This document shows, piece by piece, positions 1-10,091 of a DNA stretch of 64,000 nucleotides (within the stretch, counting starts at the first letter, position 1; every line of letters starts with the position of its first letter). The notes under the pieces were generated by a model. It searched no databases, was not told where the DNA came from, and saw only the letters and a program-made list of their open reading frames with translations. Location of the stretch: assembly GCF_000510725.1 (NCBI RefSeq), contig NZ_AZNZ01000007.1, positions 1-64,000 of the forward strand, read 5' to 3'. The translations under genes and the position numbers were made by a program. This DNA comes from Pseudoxanthomonas sp. J31 (GTDB lineage Bacteria; Pseudomonadota; Gammaproteobacteria; Xanthomonadales; Xanthomonadaceae).

Positions 1-245
1 GCCCGTTTGGGTTTCGTCAACACCTCGTGAAGAGGTCGTTTTCCAAACCCCTCACCAACCCGCCGAAGCGTCCTTGGTGAGCGAGCCGCCCAGTATAGGC
101 GACTTCCAGAAATCCGCAAGCACTTCGTGTTGAAGCCACTCCGTTCTCCCGGACCCCCCGGCAACACCGTGGTGTCGTCGGGAGGGCGCGCATTGTGCGC
201 CTATCGAAAATTTTTGGGAAGGCCTTTCGCGAAAATTTTTTCATG
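1..245 (-). promoter_or_regulatory. Stacked stable-RNA-type promoters, probably rRNA operon promoter region
   Basis: Reading leftward there are up to three promoters. The first has TTCCCA at 215-220 and CACAAT at 192-197 with a 17-bp spacer, preceded by an A/T-rich UP-like block (209-243). The second has TTGCGG at 114-119 and TATACT at 92-97 with a 16-bp spacer. A third has a good -35 TTGACG at 15-20, whose -10 would lie just outside the window. No protein start follows in this direction inside the window. Tandem strong promoters with UP-like A/T tracts and GC-rich discriminators are typical of rRNA operons, so an rRNA operon to the left is the inference. The RNA gene itself is not visible here. 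Confidence 0.6.
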
Positions 246-791
246 CTGCATCGCCCGTTCATCACAGGCACGGCCTGCAGCCACTTCTGCCACGCCTTCA
301 ACGCCGGCCGGCAAGGCGCAGGCCGGCGTCTCCCCCGCACGCGGCAGCGTTGGTGCCCGCATGCCTGCGGGCACTGGTCTCACTGGGCGGGTCCTGCTGC
401 GGCCTGGCCCTCCCGAGGGCGCCAGACGCAAAGGCGGAAGAAGCGTCGCGATGCACCTGCAGCTTATGCCGGGCATCTTGCAGTCCCGGTACCGGGCATG
501 GGAGCGCAATCATGGTCATCGGGAATGAAACATCCGCCCTCGCCTGCCAGTGAAGGACAGATGCCGGAGCGGCGCGTCCCACGACGCGATGGCCGGAACG
601 GGAGAGCTGCTACCTGGACCGGGCGCTTCCAGGCTCGGGGCCATGCCTGCGCCTGCCCCCTGCACGCAGGCGTCGACGCCTCGGGACTCCCGCGGGACGC
701 CGGTACGCCTGCAAGGCACCGGGCCAAGGCGGGATTGTTCACGCAGGAGGGCCCTTCGACGGAGCCGCGCCGCCGCTGGAACGGCGCAAAG
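246..791. other. Intergenic stretch, no supported gene
   Basis: Between the leftward promoters and the terminator of the sdh operon I find no reading frame with a credible start, ribosome binding site or recognisable product, and no RNA gene. Open frames here are by-products of high GC content. Confidence 0.6.
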
Positions 792-819
792 AAAAAGCCC
801 GGCCGTGGGGCCGGGCTTT
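792..819 (-). terminator. Intrinsic terminator of the sdh operon
   Basis: Perfect 11-bp stem AAAGCCCGGCC/GGCCGGGCTTT with a 4-nt loop, followed in the leftward direction by a run of five T. It lies 23 nt after the sdhB stop codon. Confidence 0.9.
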
Positions 820-842
820 CCATGGCTGCGCAGACCGCCAGG

Positions 843-1628
843 TCAGGCGCGGCGGGCCATCATCAGCTTCTTGATCTCCGCGATCGCCAGGGCCGGGTTC
901 AGGCCCTTCGGGCAGGTCCGCGCGCAGTTCATGATGGTGTGGCAACGGTACAGCTTGAACGGGTCCTCGAGGTCGTCCAGGCGCGCACCGGTGTCCTCGT
1001 CGCGCGAGTCCACGATCCAGCGGTAGGCCTGCAGCAGGATCGCCGGGCCCAGGTAGCGCTCGCCGTTCCACCAGTAGCTCGGGCAGCTGGTCGAGCAGCA
1101 GGCGCACAGGATGCACTCGTACAGGCCGTCCAGCTTCTTGCGGTCCTCAGGCGACTGCAGGCGCTCGCGGTCCGGCGGCGGCGGCGTCTGGGTGCGGATC
1201 CAGGGCTTGATCGAGGCGTACTGCGCGTAGAAGTGGGTCAGGTCCGGGACCAGGTCCTTGACCACGTTCATGTGCGGCAGCGGGTAGATCGGCACCTCGG
1301 CCTTGCGGCAGTCTGCGATGGCGCGGGTGCACGCCAGCGTGTTGGTGCCGTCGATGTTCATCGCGCACGAGCCGCAGATGCCCTCGCGGCAGGAACGCCG
1401 GAAGGTCAGGGTCGGGTCGATCTCGTTCTTGATCTTGATCAGCGCGTCCAGGACCATCGGACCGCACTTGTCGAGATCGATCTCGTAGGTGTCGGTGCGC
1501 GGGTTGGCGCCGTCGTCCGGGCTCCAGCGATACACCTTGAAGGTGCGCACGTTCTTCGCGCCGGCCGGCGCGGGATAGTGCTTGCCCTTGGTGATGCGGG
1601 AATTCTTGGGGAGTGCAAACTCTGCCAT
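843..1628 (-). CDS. sdhB: Succinate dehydrogenase iron-sulfur subunit
   Basis: 261 aa, the usual family length. It passes electrons from the SdhA flavin to ubiquinone through three Fe-S clusters on the cytoplasmic face of the inner membrane. The [2Fe-2S] ligands lie in CREGICGSC and the following Cys (C80, C85, C88, C100). The [4Fe-4S] and [3Fe-4S] ligands lie in [12 protein letters not shown] (about 172-183) and [14 protein letters not shown] (about 229-242). It is the last gene of the operon, 21 nt after sdhA, and is followed by a strong terminator. No sdhE-like gene follows it. Confidence 0.98.
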   Translation of the reverse strand: MAEFALPKNSRITKGKHYPAPAGAKNVRTFKVYRWSPDDGANPRTDTYEIDLDKCGPMVLDALIKIKNEIDPTLTFRRSCREGICGSCAMNIDGTNTLACTRAIADCRKAEVPIYPLPHMNVVKDLVPDLTHFYAQYASIKPWIRTQTPPPPDRERLQSPEDRKKLDGLYECILCACCSTSCPSYWWNGERYLGPAILLQAYRWIVDSRDEDTGARLDDLEDPFKLYRCHTIMNCARTCPKGLNPALAIAEIKKLMMARRA

Positions 1629-1649
1629 TGGTCTGTCTCTGGCCCTGGC

Positions 1650-3443
1650 TCAGTACACGCGTGGCTTGGGCGGCACCACATCCACATCCTTGGTCAGGGT
1701 GTACATGTGCACCGGACGGTAGTCGAAGCTGGTCTTGCCGGTCTCCGCGTCCACGGTGACCAGGGTGTGCTTCTGCCAGTTGGCGTCGTCGCGCTCCGGA
1801 TAGTCCTCGTGCGCGTGGGCGCCGCGGCTTTCCTTGCGCTGCTCGGCCGAGTTGATGGTGGCGACGGCGTTGAGCAGCAGGTTGTGCAGCTCGTAGGTTT
1901 CGATCAGGTCGGAGTTCCAGACAAGCGAGCGGTCGGAGACGCGGACGTCCTGGAAGCTGTCGTAGATCTGCGCCATCTTCTCGCAGCCTTCCTTGAGCGT
2001 CTTGCTGGTGCGGAACACCGCGGCGTCGGCCTGCATGGTGCGCTGCATCCGGTCGCGGATGACCGCGGTCGGGGTGTCGCCGTTGGCGTGGCGCAGCTTG
2101 TCCAGGTGGGCCAGCGCCTTGTCGCAGGCGTCGGACGGCAGCGGCTTGTGCGGGGCGCCCTTCTTGATGGTCTCGGCGCAGCGGTTGGCCACCGCGCGGC
2201 CGAACACCACCAGGTCCAGCAGCGAGTTGGAGCCCAGGCGGTTGGCGCCGTGCACCGACACGCAGGCTGCCTCGCCGATCGCGTACAGGCCCGGCACGAC
2301 CGCATCCGGGTCGTCGCCGACCTTGCGCACCACTTCGCCGTGGTAGTTGGTCGGGATGCCGCCCATGTTGTAGTGCACGGTCGGGATGACCGGGATCGGC
2401 TCCTTGTGCACGTCGACGCCGGCGAAGATGCGGGCGCTCTCGGCGATGCCCGGCAGCTTCTCGTCGATCACCTCCGGGCCCAGGTGGGTCAGGTCGAGCA
2501 GGATGTGGTCCTTGTGCTCGCCGACGCCGCGGCCCTCGCGGATCTCGATGGTCATCGAGCGCGACACCACGTCGCGCGAGGCCAGGTCCTTGTAGTGCGG
2601 GGCGTAGCGCTCCATGAAGCGTTCGCCGTTGGCGTTGCGCAGGATGCCGCCCTCGCCGCGGACGCCCTCGGTGATCAGGCAGCCGGCGCCGTAGATGCCG
2701 GTCGGGTGGAACTGCACGAACTCCATGTCCTGCATCGGCAGGCCGGCACGCATCACCAGGCCGCCGCCGTCGCCGGTGCAGGTGTGGGCGGAGGTCGCGC
2801 TGAAGTAGGCGCGGCCGTAGCCGCCGGTGGCCAGCACCACGCCGTGGGCGCGGAACAGGTGCAGCGTGCCCTCGGCCATGTCCAGCGCCAGCACGCCGCG
2901 GCACACGCCCTCGTTGTCGAAGATCAGGTCGAGCGCGAAGTACTCGATCATGAACCGGGCGTTGTGCGCCAGCGACTGCTGGTACAGGGTGTGCAGCATG
3001 GCGTGGCCGGTGCGGTCGGCGGCCGCGCAGGTACGCTGCGCCGGCGGGCCCTCGCCGAAGCGGGTGGTCATGCCGCCGAACGGGCGCTGGTAGATCTTGC
3101 CGTCCTCGGTGCGGGAGAACGGCACGCCGTAGTGCTCCAGCTCGATGATGGCCGGGATCGCCTCGCGGCACATGTATTCGATGGCGTCCTGGTCGCCCAG
3201 CCAGTCCGAGCCCTTGATGGTGTCGTAGAAGTGGTAGCGCCAGTCGTCCTCGCCCATGTTGCCCAGGGCGGCGGAGATGCCGCCCTGGGCGGCGACGGTG
3301 TGCGAACGGGTCGGGAAGACCTTGGTCAGGCACACCGTCTGCAGGCCCTTCTGGGCCAGGCCGAAGGTGGCGCGCAGGCCGGCGCCACCGGCGCCGACGA
3401 CGACCATGTCGTACTTGTGTTCGGTGATCTTGTAAGCGGACAT
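1650..3443 (-). CDS. sdhA: Succinate dehydrogenase flavoprotein subunit
   Basis: 597 aa. It oxidises succinate to fumarate with covalently bound FAD (TCA cycle, respiratory complex II). The dinucleotide-binding GAGGAG lies at about residues 17-22, and the FAD-attachment histidine is in [11 protein letters not shown] (H48). The frame is open further upstream, but the start at [12 protein letters not shown] is chosen because it matches the family N-terminus and has an AAGGAAA ribosome site about 10 nt upstream. It sits between sdhD and sdhB, with 22 nt to the sdhD stop. Confidence 0.97.
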   Translation of the reverse strand: MSAYKITEHKYDMVVVGAGGAGLRATFGLAQKGLQTVCLTKVFPTRSHTVAAQGGISAALGNMGEDDWRYHFYDTIKGSDWLGDQDAIEYMCREAIPAIIELEHYGVPFSRTEDGKIYQRPFGGMTTRFGEGPPAQRTCAAADRTGHAMLHTLYQQSLAHNARFMIEYFALDLIFDNEGVCRGVLALDMAEGTLHLFRAHGVVLATGGYGRAYFSATSAHTCTGDGGGLVMRAGLPMQDMEFVQFHPTGIYGAGCLITEGVRGEGGILRNANGERFMERYAPHYKDLASRDVVSRSMTIEIREGRGVGEHKDHILLDLTHLGPEVIDEKLPGIAESARIFAGVDVHKEPIPVIPTVHYNMGGIPTNYHGEVVRKVGDDPDAVVPGLYAIGEAACVSVHGANRLGSNSLLDLVVFGRAVANRCAETIKKGAPHKPLPSDACDKALAHLDKLRHANGDTPTAVIRDRMQRTMQADAAVFRTSKTLKEGCEKMAQIYDSFQDVRVSDRSLVWNSDLIETYELHNLLLNAVATINSAEQRKESRGAHAHEDYPERDDANWQKHTLVTVDAETGKTSFDYRPVHMYTLTKDVDVVPPKPRVY

Positions 3444-3465
3444 CGGGTCTGTTTCCTTTGCGCGG

Positions 3466-3849
3466 TCAGCCGGCCAGCGCGATGCGGGCCACGGCGAAGA
3501 TGCTGACGATCGCGCCAAGCACCGCGATGAACTTCACGCTGACCTGGAGCGCCAGGGCCAGCAGGGAATTGTGGACGTAGTCCTCCAGGACCACCTGCAG
3601 GCCCAGCTGGGCGTGCCAGAACATGGCGACCAGGAAGCCGACCAGCAGCACCGCGTTCCAGGGCTTGGACACGGCCTCGGTGGCGGCCAGGTAGTCGCTG
3701 CCGGCCAGGCTCACGACGAAGTACACGAACCACAGCGACAGGAACGCCAGCGCGGTGGCGGTCAGGCGCTGGTGCACGAAGTGCTCGGTGCCAGCCTTGG
3801 CCGCACCCAGGCCGCGCACGTTCTTCAGGGGGGTACGGTAACGGCTCAC
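3466..3849 (-). CDS. sdhD: Succinate dehydrogenase membrane anchor subunit D
   Basis: 127 aa, with about three hydrophobic segments as expected for the small quinone- and heme-binding anchor of complex II. The N-terminal [14 protein letters not shown] followed by HFVHQRLTA is typical of gammaproteobacterial SdhD; the histidine in [18 protein letters not shown] is in the heme/quinone region. The start is GTG, overlapping the sdhC stop codon in a GTGA junction, which implies translational coupling. The longer open frame upstream is the antisense-free continuation inside sdhC and is not used. Confidence 0.92.
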   Translation of the reverse strand: MSRYRTPLKNVRGLGAAKAGTEHFVHQRLTATALAFLSLWFVYFVVSLAGSDYLAATEAVSKPWNAVLLVGFLVAMFWHAQLGLQVVLEDYVHNSLLALALQVSVKFIAVLGAIVSIFAVARIALAG

Positions 3850-4238
3850 GCGGCACCTCCGTTCAGCGCAAAAGCCCACACGATCGCGGTGATCACCAGG
3901 CTGCCGATGATCGACAGCCAGCTGTTGCGCACGAACACCGGGATGCTGAACCCGTGCGCGAAGTCCTGGGCGATGTGGCGGATGCCGTTGCACAGGTGGT
4001 AGGCAAAGCACCAGGTCCAGCCGAACAGGAACACCTGGCCGTACCAGGCGCCGGCATGGTCGCTGAAGCAGGCCCAGCTGTCCGGGCCGAGCATCAGCGC
4101 CAGCAGGCCACCGGCAAGGACCAGGGCGCCGCCGGCCAGGACGATGCCCGTGGCGCGGTGGAGGATCGAGGTCACCATCTGGACCTGCCAGCGGTACACC
4201 TGCAGGTGGGGTGACAGGGGGCGTTCGCGGCTGCTCAT
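3846..4238 (-). CDS. sdhC: Succinate dehydrogenase cytochrome b556 subunit
   Basis: 130 aa, three transmembrane segments. It anchors SdhAB to the inner membrane and helps bind heme b and ubiquinone. Visible family features are RPLSPHLQVYRW near the N-terminus, SILHRATG (about 24-31), and the histidine in CNGIRHIAQD that usually ligates heme. It overlaps sdhD by 4 nt. It is preceded, 67 nt upstream on the same strand, by a small SDHAF4-like gene. Confidence 0.95.
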   Translation of the reverse strand: MSSRERPLSPHLQVYRWQVQMVTSILHRATGIVLAGGALVLAGGLLALMLGPDSWACFSDHAGAWYGQVFLFGWTWCFAYHLCNGIRHIAQDFAHGFSIPVFVRNSWLSIIGSLVITAIVWAFALNGGAA

Positions 4239-4305
4239 TCGCTGGCTCGTAGTCTCGGCTGTGCGGGCAAACCGCCCGCGTGGCTCCTGGGGCGCTGCCT
4301 TCGCA

Positions 4306-4476
4306 TCAGAAATCGATGCAGCGTCCGTTCTTCTCCCAGTCCCCGTAGCGGGTCGGTTCCGGACCCTCTCGCCCGCCGATCTCGCGCGGCGGCGCCTTCG
4401 CGGCGTCCTTGTCGAGCGACGGCGCGGCTTCCGGCGCGTCTTCGTCCTCTGGAACCACGGGGCTATGACCTATCAT
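4306..4476 (-). CDS. Small SDHAF4/DUF1674-like protein (succinate dehydrogenase assembly)
   Basis: A 56-aa frame easily missed because of its length. The N-terminal half is acidic and Pro/Ala-rich; the C-terminus reads GPEPTRYGDWEKNGRCIDF, matching the DUF1674/SDHAF4 family signature (PTRYGDWE...GRCxDF). Mitochondrial SDHAF4 binds flavinated SdhA and promotes assembly of the SdhA-SdhB dimer. A bacterial counterpart placed as first gene of the sdh operon fits that job. AAAGGA lies 6 nt before the ATG. Family assignment is from the sequence; the role in this organism is inferred. Confidence 0.85.
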   Translation of the reverse strand: MIGHSPVVPEDEDAPEAAPSLDKDAAKAPPREIGGREGPEPTRYGDWEKNGRCIDF

Positions 4477-4518
4477 GGATAGTCCTTTGCAAGCGCAAAA
4501 TTTTAAGCCGGGGTTAAC

Positions 4519-5391
4519 GTGCCTGACAACCAGCCCCTACCAAGCCCCTTGAATCTCCGGGAGTTTTTCGCGCTGGACGGGTGGTCCGTCCTCGCCCTGG
4601 AAGGCCCCGACGCGGCGGTCTTCGCGCATGCCCAGTTCGCCAGCGACGTACGGGCGCTGGCGACCGGGCACTGGCAGTGGAGCACCTGGCTCAACCCCAA
4701 GGGCCGGGTAATCGCCCTGTTCGCCCTGCTGCGCACCGGCGACGGAAGCTTGCGCATGCTGCTGCCGGATGCCAATGCGACGTTGGTCGGCGATGCCCTG
4801 CGCCGCTTCGTGTTCCGGCGCAAGGTGGTGCTGGCGCCGCGCGCGGACCTGCACGTGGCCGGCGCGTTCGGCGCGGCGCAGCCGGCACCCGGCGTACTGG
4901 AAGGCGCCGAGGACGCCCCCGATGGGCTGCGCCTGGGCATCGCCCCGGGCCGCGTGCTGCGGATTGGCACCTCCCCTGCCCCGGCGTACGCGGAGGCGGT
5001 CGCCGCCTGGGACGTCGCCGACCTGCGCGCCGGGATCCCGCGCCTGCCCGCGTCCCAGGCCGAGCAGTGGACCCCGCAGCAGCTCGGGCTGGAGCGGCTG
5101 CGCGCCTTCAGCGTGAGCAAGGGCTGCTATCCGGGCCAGGAAATCGTGGCCAGGACCCATTTCCTGGGCAAGGCCAAGCGCCAGCTGGTGCTGTTGCGTG
5201 CGGGCGATGCGGCGGAGGCCGGCGCCGAGGTCGCGCAGGACGGGCGCGCCATCGGCAACGTGGTGGCGGCGGCCGGCCAGGCACCGCGCCTGGCGCTGGC
5301 GGTGCTGCCGCTGGAACTGGCGGACGCGCCGCTGGCGGCCGCGGGGGCACCGGCCACGGTCGAGCCATTCGCGGAAGTCGCCGCCCCCTGA
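4519..5391 (+). CDS. ygfZ: tRNA-modifying / folate-binding protein YgfZ
   Basis: 290 aa, a paralog of the glycine-cleavage T protein and of sarcosine oxidase. It binds folate and supports maintenance of certain Fe-S enzymes, including MiaB and succinate dehydrogenase in other bacteria. The diagnostic KGCYPGQEIVAR lies at about residues 201-212. The start is GTG; the next in-frame residues PDNQPLP lead into the conserved domain. It is divergent from the sdh operon with only 42 nt between starts, so a shared control region is possible, in keeping with the Fe-S link. Confidence 0.93.
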   Translation: MPDNQPLPSPLNLREFFALDGWSVLALEGPDAAVFAHAQFASDVRALATGHWQWSTWLNPKGRVIALFALLRTGDGSLRMLLPDANATLVGDALRRFVFRRKVVLAPRADLHVAGAFGAAQPAPGVLEGAEDAPDGLRLGIAPGRVLRIGTSPAPAYAEAVAAWDVADLRAGIPRLPASQAEQWTPQQLGLERLRAFSVSKGCYPGQEIVARTHFLGKAKRQLVLLRAGDAAEAGAEVAQDGRAIGNVVAAAGQAPRLALAVLPLELADAPLAAAGAPATVEPFAEVAAP

Positions 5392-5408
5392 GTTCGCGCG
5401 GGCCGGCG

Positions 5409-6491
<1,083 letters not shown>

Positions 6492-6503
6492 CGGCATCTC
6501 CGC

Positions 6504-6511
6504 ATACGTAT
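6504..6511. promoter_or_regulatory. ATACGTAT palindrome near ABC ATPase start
   Basis: An 8-bp perfect palindrome sits 13 nt upstream of the ATPase start codon, between it and the divergent zwf operon. Its A/T content stands out locally. It could be a repressor half-site core, but one short palindrome is weak evidence. Confidence 0.25.
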
Positions 6512-6681
6512 TCAACCAGCCCGCGCCGGGCGCGGACCGAGGCCGCGATGATGTCACGGCCGGCGGTGCAGGCGACGTGGCGGGTTCCCATGCCGCGTCC
6601 TCGCGGCCGGGCCAGCGGGTGCCGCCGCAACATACGCAGCAGCATGCGACGAACCGTTTCCGTGGACACTTTCCCGCCCAC

Positions 6682-6710
6682 TGGACATTGCCCAAGGGGG
6701 CGGCCATATT
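6682..6710 (+). promoter_or_regulatory. Candidate promoter of the zwf-glk-pgl-edd-eda operon
   Basis: TGGACA (6682-6687), a 17-bp spacer, and CATATT (6705-6710), about 88 nt upstream of the zwf start. I saw no clear HexR-type operator in this 305-nt divergent region, which otherwise holds nothing I can name. Confidence 0.45.
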
Positions 6711-6797
6711 TCGGAAGTTTCACGCATTACCTGCGGTCACCTGCCACCTTCCACCCGCTGCCCGGCGGGTGCGATCCGAAGAGAATCCACCGAACCA

Positions 6798-8270
6798 ATG
6801 CCCCACCCCACGGAAGCCCACCGGATGCATGACACCCTGTTGCTGTTCGGCGCCACCGGCGACCTGGCACAGCGCTACCTGTTCCCCTCGCTCCTGCGCC
6901 TGATGGGCGACGGCCTCCTGCCGGAGGGCTTCCGCGTGCGCGCGATGGCGCTGTCGCCGCACGACACGGAGAAGTTCCGCGCGATCCTGCGCGAGCGCTT
7001 CGCCAACCTGGGCCACTACACGCCCTCGCCGGACCTGGTGGAGGCGTTCCTGCAGCGCGTGGACTACCGTTCGGTGGACATGCGCACCCCGGCCTCGGTG
7101 GCCGAGGCGGTGCGCGACATGACCGACCGCCCGTGCGTGAGCTATCTGTCGATCCCGCCGGGCCTGTACATCAGCACCTGCGAGGGCCTGGCCCTGGGCG
7201 GCGCGTTCGCCGCGCCCAGCCGGCTGATGCTGGAGAAGCCGATCGGCGCCGACCTGGCCTCGGCGCGCGAGATCAACGGCACGATCGGCAAGCTGATCGA
7301 CGAGGACCGGATCTTCCGCATCGACCACTACCTGGGCAAGGCGGCGGTGCAGAACCTGCTGGCGCTGCGCTTCGGCAACGCCCTGCTGGAGGCGGTGTGG
7401 AACCGCAACTACATCGACTCGGTGCACATCCTGGTGTCCGAGAGCGAGGGCGTGGACGGGCGCAACTCCTACTACGCCCGCTCCGGCGCCCTGCGCGACA
7501 TGGTCCAGAGCCACATCCTGCAGCTGCTGTGCCTGGTGGCGATGGAGCCGCCGGCCTCGCTGCAGGCCGACCGCATCCGCGACGAAAAGGTCAAGGTGCT
7601 GCGCGCCCTGCGCCCGTTCTGCGCCTCCGAGGCGCGCCGCCACAGCGTGCGCGGCCGCTACACCGCGGGCACCATCAACGGTGAGCCGGTGCAGGGCTAC
7701 GCGCCGCCGGATGACAGCGATGTCGAAACCTTCGTCGGCGTCACCGCGCACATCGACAACTGGCGCTGGGCCGGGGTGCCGTTCCACCTGTGCACCGGCA
7801 AGCGCATGGCCGAGCGCTCAACCGTGGTCACCGTGACCCTCAAGCCGGTCACCCACTGGCTGTTCGAGCGCCCGGACCGCAACAACGCCGTGCCCAACCG
7901 CCTGACTTTCCGCCTGCAGCCGCAGGAGGACATCGAGCTGGGCCTGATGAGCAGCCTGGCCGGCCCGGAATGGGGCACCCTGGAGCTGCATCCGCTGGAA
8001 CTGCAGCTGTCCTCGGAGACCGGCCAGAACCGCCGCATCGCCTACGAGCGCCTGTTCCTGGATGCCTTCCACGGCAACCACGCCCTGTTCGTGCGCAATG
8101 ACGAGGTCGAGGCCGCCTGGGCCTGGATCGACAGCGTGGTCGACGCCTGGCGCGCCGACAACTCGCCGCTGCAGCCCTACCCGGCCGGCAGCTGGGGTCC
8201 GGAGGACGCGGCCGTGTTCCTGCCTGAAAGCTTCGACGCCGTCGCGCGTCCGGCACGCGACGCCCGCTGA
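6798..8270 (+). CDS. zwf: Glucose-6-phosphate 1-dehydrogenase
   Basis: 490 aa. It oxidises glucose 6-phosphate to 6-phosphogluconolactone with NAD(P)+, the entry step of the Entner-Doudoroff and pentose phosphate routes. The nucleotide-binding GATGDLA is near the N-terminus; the active-site motif RIDHYLGK is at about 174-181, and the substrate Lys is in LEKPIGAD. The start is uncertain: an internal ATG nine codons on (6825, MHDTLLLFGATGDL) has GGAAG upstream and may be the true one. First gene of the operon, 2 nt before glk. Confidence 0.96.
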   Translation: MPHPTEAHRMHDTLLLFGATGDLAQRYLFPSLLRLMGDGLLPEGFRVRAMALSPHDTEKFRAILRERFANLGHYTPSPDLVEAFLQRVDYRSVDMRTPASVAEAVRDMTDRPCVSYLSIPPGLYISTCEGLALGGAFAAPSRLMLEKPIGADLASAREINGTIGKLIDEDRIFRIDHYLGKAAVQNLLALRFGNALLEAVWNRNYIDSVHILVSESEGVDGRNSYYARSGALRDMVQSHILQLLCLVAMEPPASLQADRIRDEKVKVLRALRPFCASEARRHSVRGRYTAGTINGEPVQGYAPPDDSDVETFVGVTAHIDNWRWAGVPFHLCTGKRMAERSTVVTVTLKPVTHWLFERPDRNNAVPNRLTFRLQPQEDIELGLMSSLAGPEWGTLELHPLELQLSSETGQNRRIAYERLFLDAFHGNHALFVRNDEVEAAWAWIDSVVDAWRADNSPLQPYPAGSWGPEDAAVFLPESFDAVARPARDAR

Positions 8271-8272
8271 CC

Positions 8273-9265
8273 ATGGCCGAACTGTTCCTGATCGCCGACA
8301 TCGGCGGCACCAACGCGCGTTTCGCCCTGGCCGACCCAGGCGCCCCGGTCCCGCTGCTGGAGGACAGCGTGCGCGAGTTCGCGGTGGCCCAGTTCCCGTC
8401 GCTGGCCGAGGCCGCGCGCCACTACCTCGACCAGGCCCAGGCCAGCGCCCACCGCGGCGTGTTCGCCGTCGCCGGCCGGGTTGACGGCGACGAGGCGCGC
8501 ATCACCAACCATCCGTGGGTGATTTCGCGCCCGCGCACCCGCGAGATGCTGGGCTTCGAGCAGGTCTACCTGATCAACGACTTCGCCGCCCAGGCCATGG
8601 CCATCAGCCTGTACCGGGCCGAGGACGTGGTGCCGATCGGCGGCGTGTCCTGGACCCCGGCGCCGCTGGGCGAGCCGCGCACCTACGCCGTGCTCGGCCC
8701 GGGCACCGGCCTGGGCGTGGGCGGGCTGGTGGTGCGCGACGGCCGCTGCTACCCGCTGGAGACCGAGGGCGGCCACGTCAGCTTCCCGCCGGGCACGCCG
8801 GAGGAGATCCGCATCCTGGAAATCCTGTCGGCGCAGTTCGGCCGCGTCTCCAACGAGCGCCTGATCTGCGGCCCCGGCCTGGTCAACATCCACCGCGCCC
8901 TGTGCGAGATCGCCGGGGTCGACCCGGGCCTGCTCGAGCCCAAGGACGTCACTGCCCGCGCCGCCGCCGGCGACCCGCTGTGCATGCGCGCGGTGGACGT
9001 GTTCTGCGCGGTGTTCGGCGCCATTTCCGGCGACCTGGTGCTGACCCTGGGCGCCTGGGACGGCGTGTTCCTCACCGGCGGCCTGGTGCCGAAGATGCTG
9101 GACTCGCTGCGCCATTCCGGCTTCCGCCAGCGCTTCGAATACAAGGGCCGGTTCTCGCCGACCATGGCCCGCGTGCCCTCGCTGGCGGTGCTGCATCCGC
9201 ATGCCGGCCTGCTCGGCGCGGCCGCCTACGCGGTGGACATGGTCCGCCGGGAGGGCCTGGCGTGA
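8273..9265 (+). CDS. glk: Glucokinase
   Basis: 330 aa, cytoplasmic, ROK-independent bacterial glucokinase family (Glk, PF02685). It phosphorylates glucose with ATP. The phosphate-binding motif ADIGGTNARFAL (about 8-19) and the glucose/ATP motifs GPGTGLGVGGLV and TEGGHVSF (about 161-166) are visible. It follows zwf by 2 nt and overlaps pgl by 4 nt, so glucose phosphorylation, oxidation and lactone hydrolysis are translationally linked. Confidence 0.95.
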   Translation: MAELFLIADIGGTNARFALADPGAPVPLLEDSVREFAVAQFPSLAEAARHYLDQAQASAHRGVFAVAGRVDGDEARITNHPWVISRPRTREMLGFEQVYLINDFAAQAMAISLYRAEDVVPIGGVSWTPAPLGEPRTYAVLGPGTGLGVGGLVVRDGRCYPLETEGGHVSFPPGTPEEIRILEILSAQFGRVSNERLICGPGLVNIHRALCEIAGVDPGLLEPKDVTARAAAGDPLCMRAVDVFCAVFGAISGDLVLTLGAWDGVFLTGGLVPKMLDSLRHSGFRQRFEYKGRFSPTMARVPSLAVLHPHAGLLGAAAYAVDMVRREGLA

Positions 9266-9975
9266 TCGCCGATCCGCGCATCGAATGGCTCGAACACGCC
9301 GGCGTGGACGCCTGGGGCGAGGCGATCGCCGCCGACCTCCAGGCCGCGCTGGCCGCCGACCTGGCCACCCGTGGCCGTGCCCGCGCCCTGCTCTCCGGCG
9401 GCACCACCCCGGCGCCGGCCTACACCCGGCTGGCGCAGGCGCCGCTGGACTGGTCGAAGGTGAGCGTCGGCCTGGTCGACGACCGCTTCGTGCCCGCCGA
9501 CCATCCGGCCAGCAACACCAGGCTGATCCGCGAGAGCCTGCTGGAGCGCGCGCCCGGCCTGCATTTCGAGCCGCTGGTACGCGAGGGGCTGTCGGCCGCC
9601 GAATGCGTGGAAGCCGCCAACCGCGAATCGGCCAACGCGCAGGATCCATGCGTGGCGGTGCTGGGCATGGGCAACGACGGCCACACCGCCTCGCTGTTCC
9701 CCGGTTCGGTGGACCTGGACGCGGCGCTGGCCGCGCAGGCCGACTACGCCGTGCTCGACGCCACCGGCTGCCCGGTCGCGGCCGAGTGGACCACGCGCAT
9801 CACCCTCACCCGCGCCGGCCTGGCCCGCTGCCGCCGGCACCTGCTGCTGCTGCGCGGCGAGGCCAAACGCGAGGTGCTGGAGCGTGCCCTGGCCGGCGAC
9901 GACGTGCGCGAAATGCCGATCCGCGCGGTGCTGGGCCTGAGCGCCAGCCCACTGCGCGTACACTGGTGTCCTTGA
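9262..9975 (+). CDS. pgl: 6-Phosphogluconolactonase
   Basis: 237 aa, the DevB/SOL type. It hydrolyses 6-phosphogluconolactone to 6-phosphogluconate. The family motifs LSGGTTPAPAY (about 44-54), LVDDRFVPADHPASN, and GMGNDGHTASLFPG (about 134-147) are intact. The start is the GTG that overlaps the glk stop in a GTGA junction (protein begins VIADPRIEWLEH); the open frame upstream of it is within glk and not used. Confidence 0.94.
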   Translation: MIADPRIEWLEHAGVDAWGEAIAADLQAALAADLATRGRARALLSGGTTPAPAYTRLAQAPLDWSKVSVGLVDDRFVPADHPASNTRLIRESLLERAPGLHFEPLVREGLSAAECVEAANRESANAQDPCVAVLGMGNDGHTASLFPGSVDLDAALAAQADYAVLDATGCPVAAEWTTRITLTRAGLARCRRHLLLLRGEAKREVLERALAGDDVREMPIRAVLGLSASPLRVHWCP

Positions 9976-10003
9976 TGCGAGGCCCGCCGCCCGCACCTCT
10001 CTG

Positions 10004-10023
10004 ATACCGGGGCGACACGCCCC
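10004..10023. other. GC hairpin between pgl and edd
   Basis: CCGGGGCG and CGCCCCGG arms around a 3-nt loop in the 116-nt pgl-edd gap. There is no T run after it, so it is more likely a transcript-stability or pausing element than a terminator. Confidence 0.35.
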
Positions 10024-10091
10024 GGGCCCGCCGCCCCGTCCCTGCAGCCCGCGCCGGCGACGGCGCCAGCTCCGCCACTTCCTGGTACGAC

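Noticed and set aside
195-3506. A 1103-codon plus-strand frame over the sdh genes
   Set aside because: It is antisense to sdhB/sdhA, lacks family motifs, and is explained by GC bias at third codon positions.
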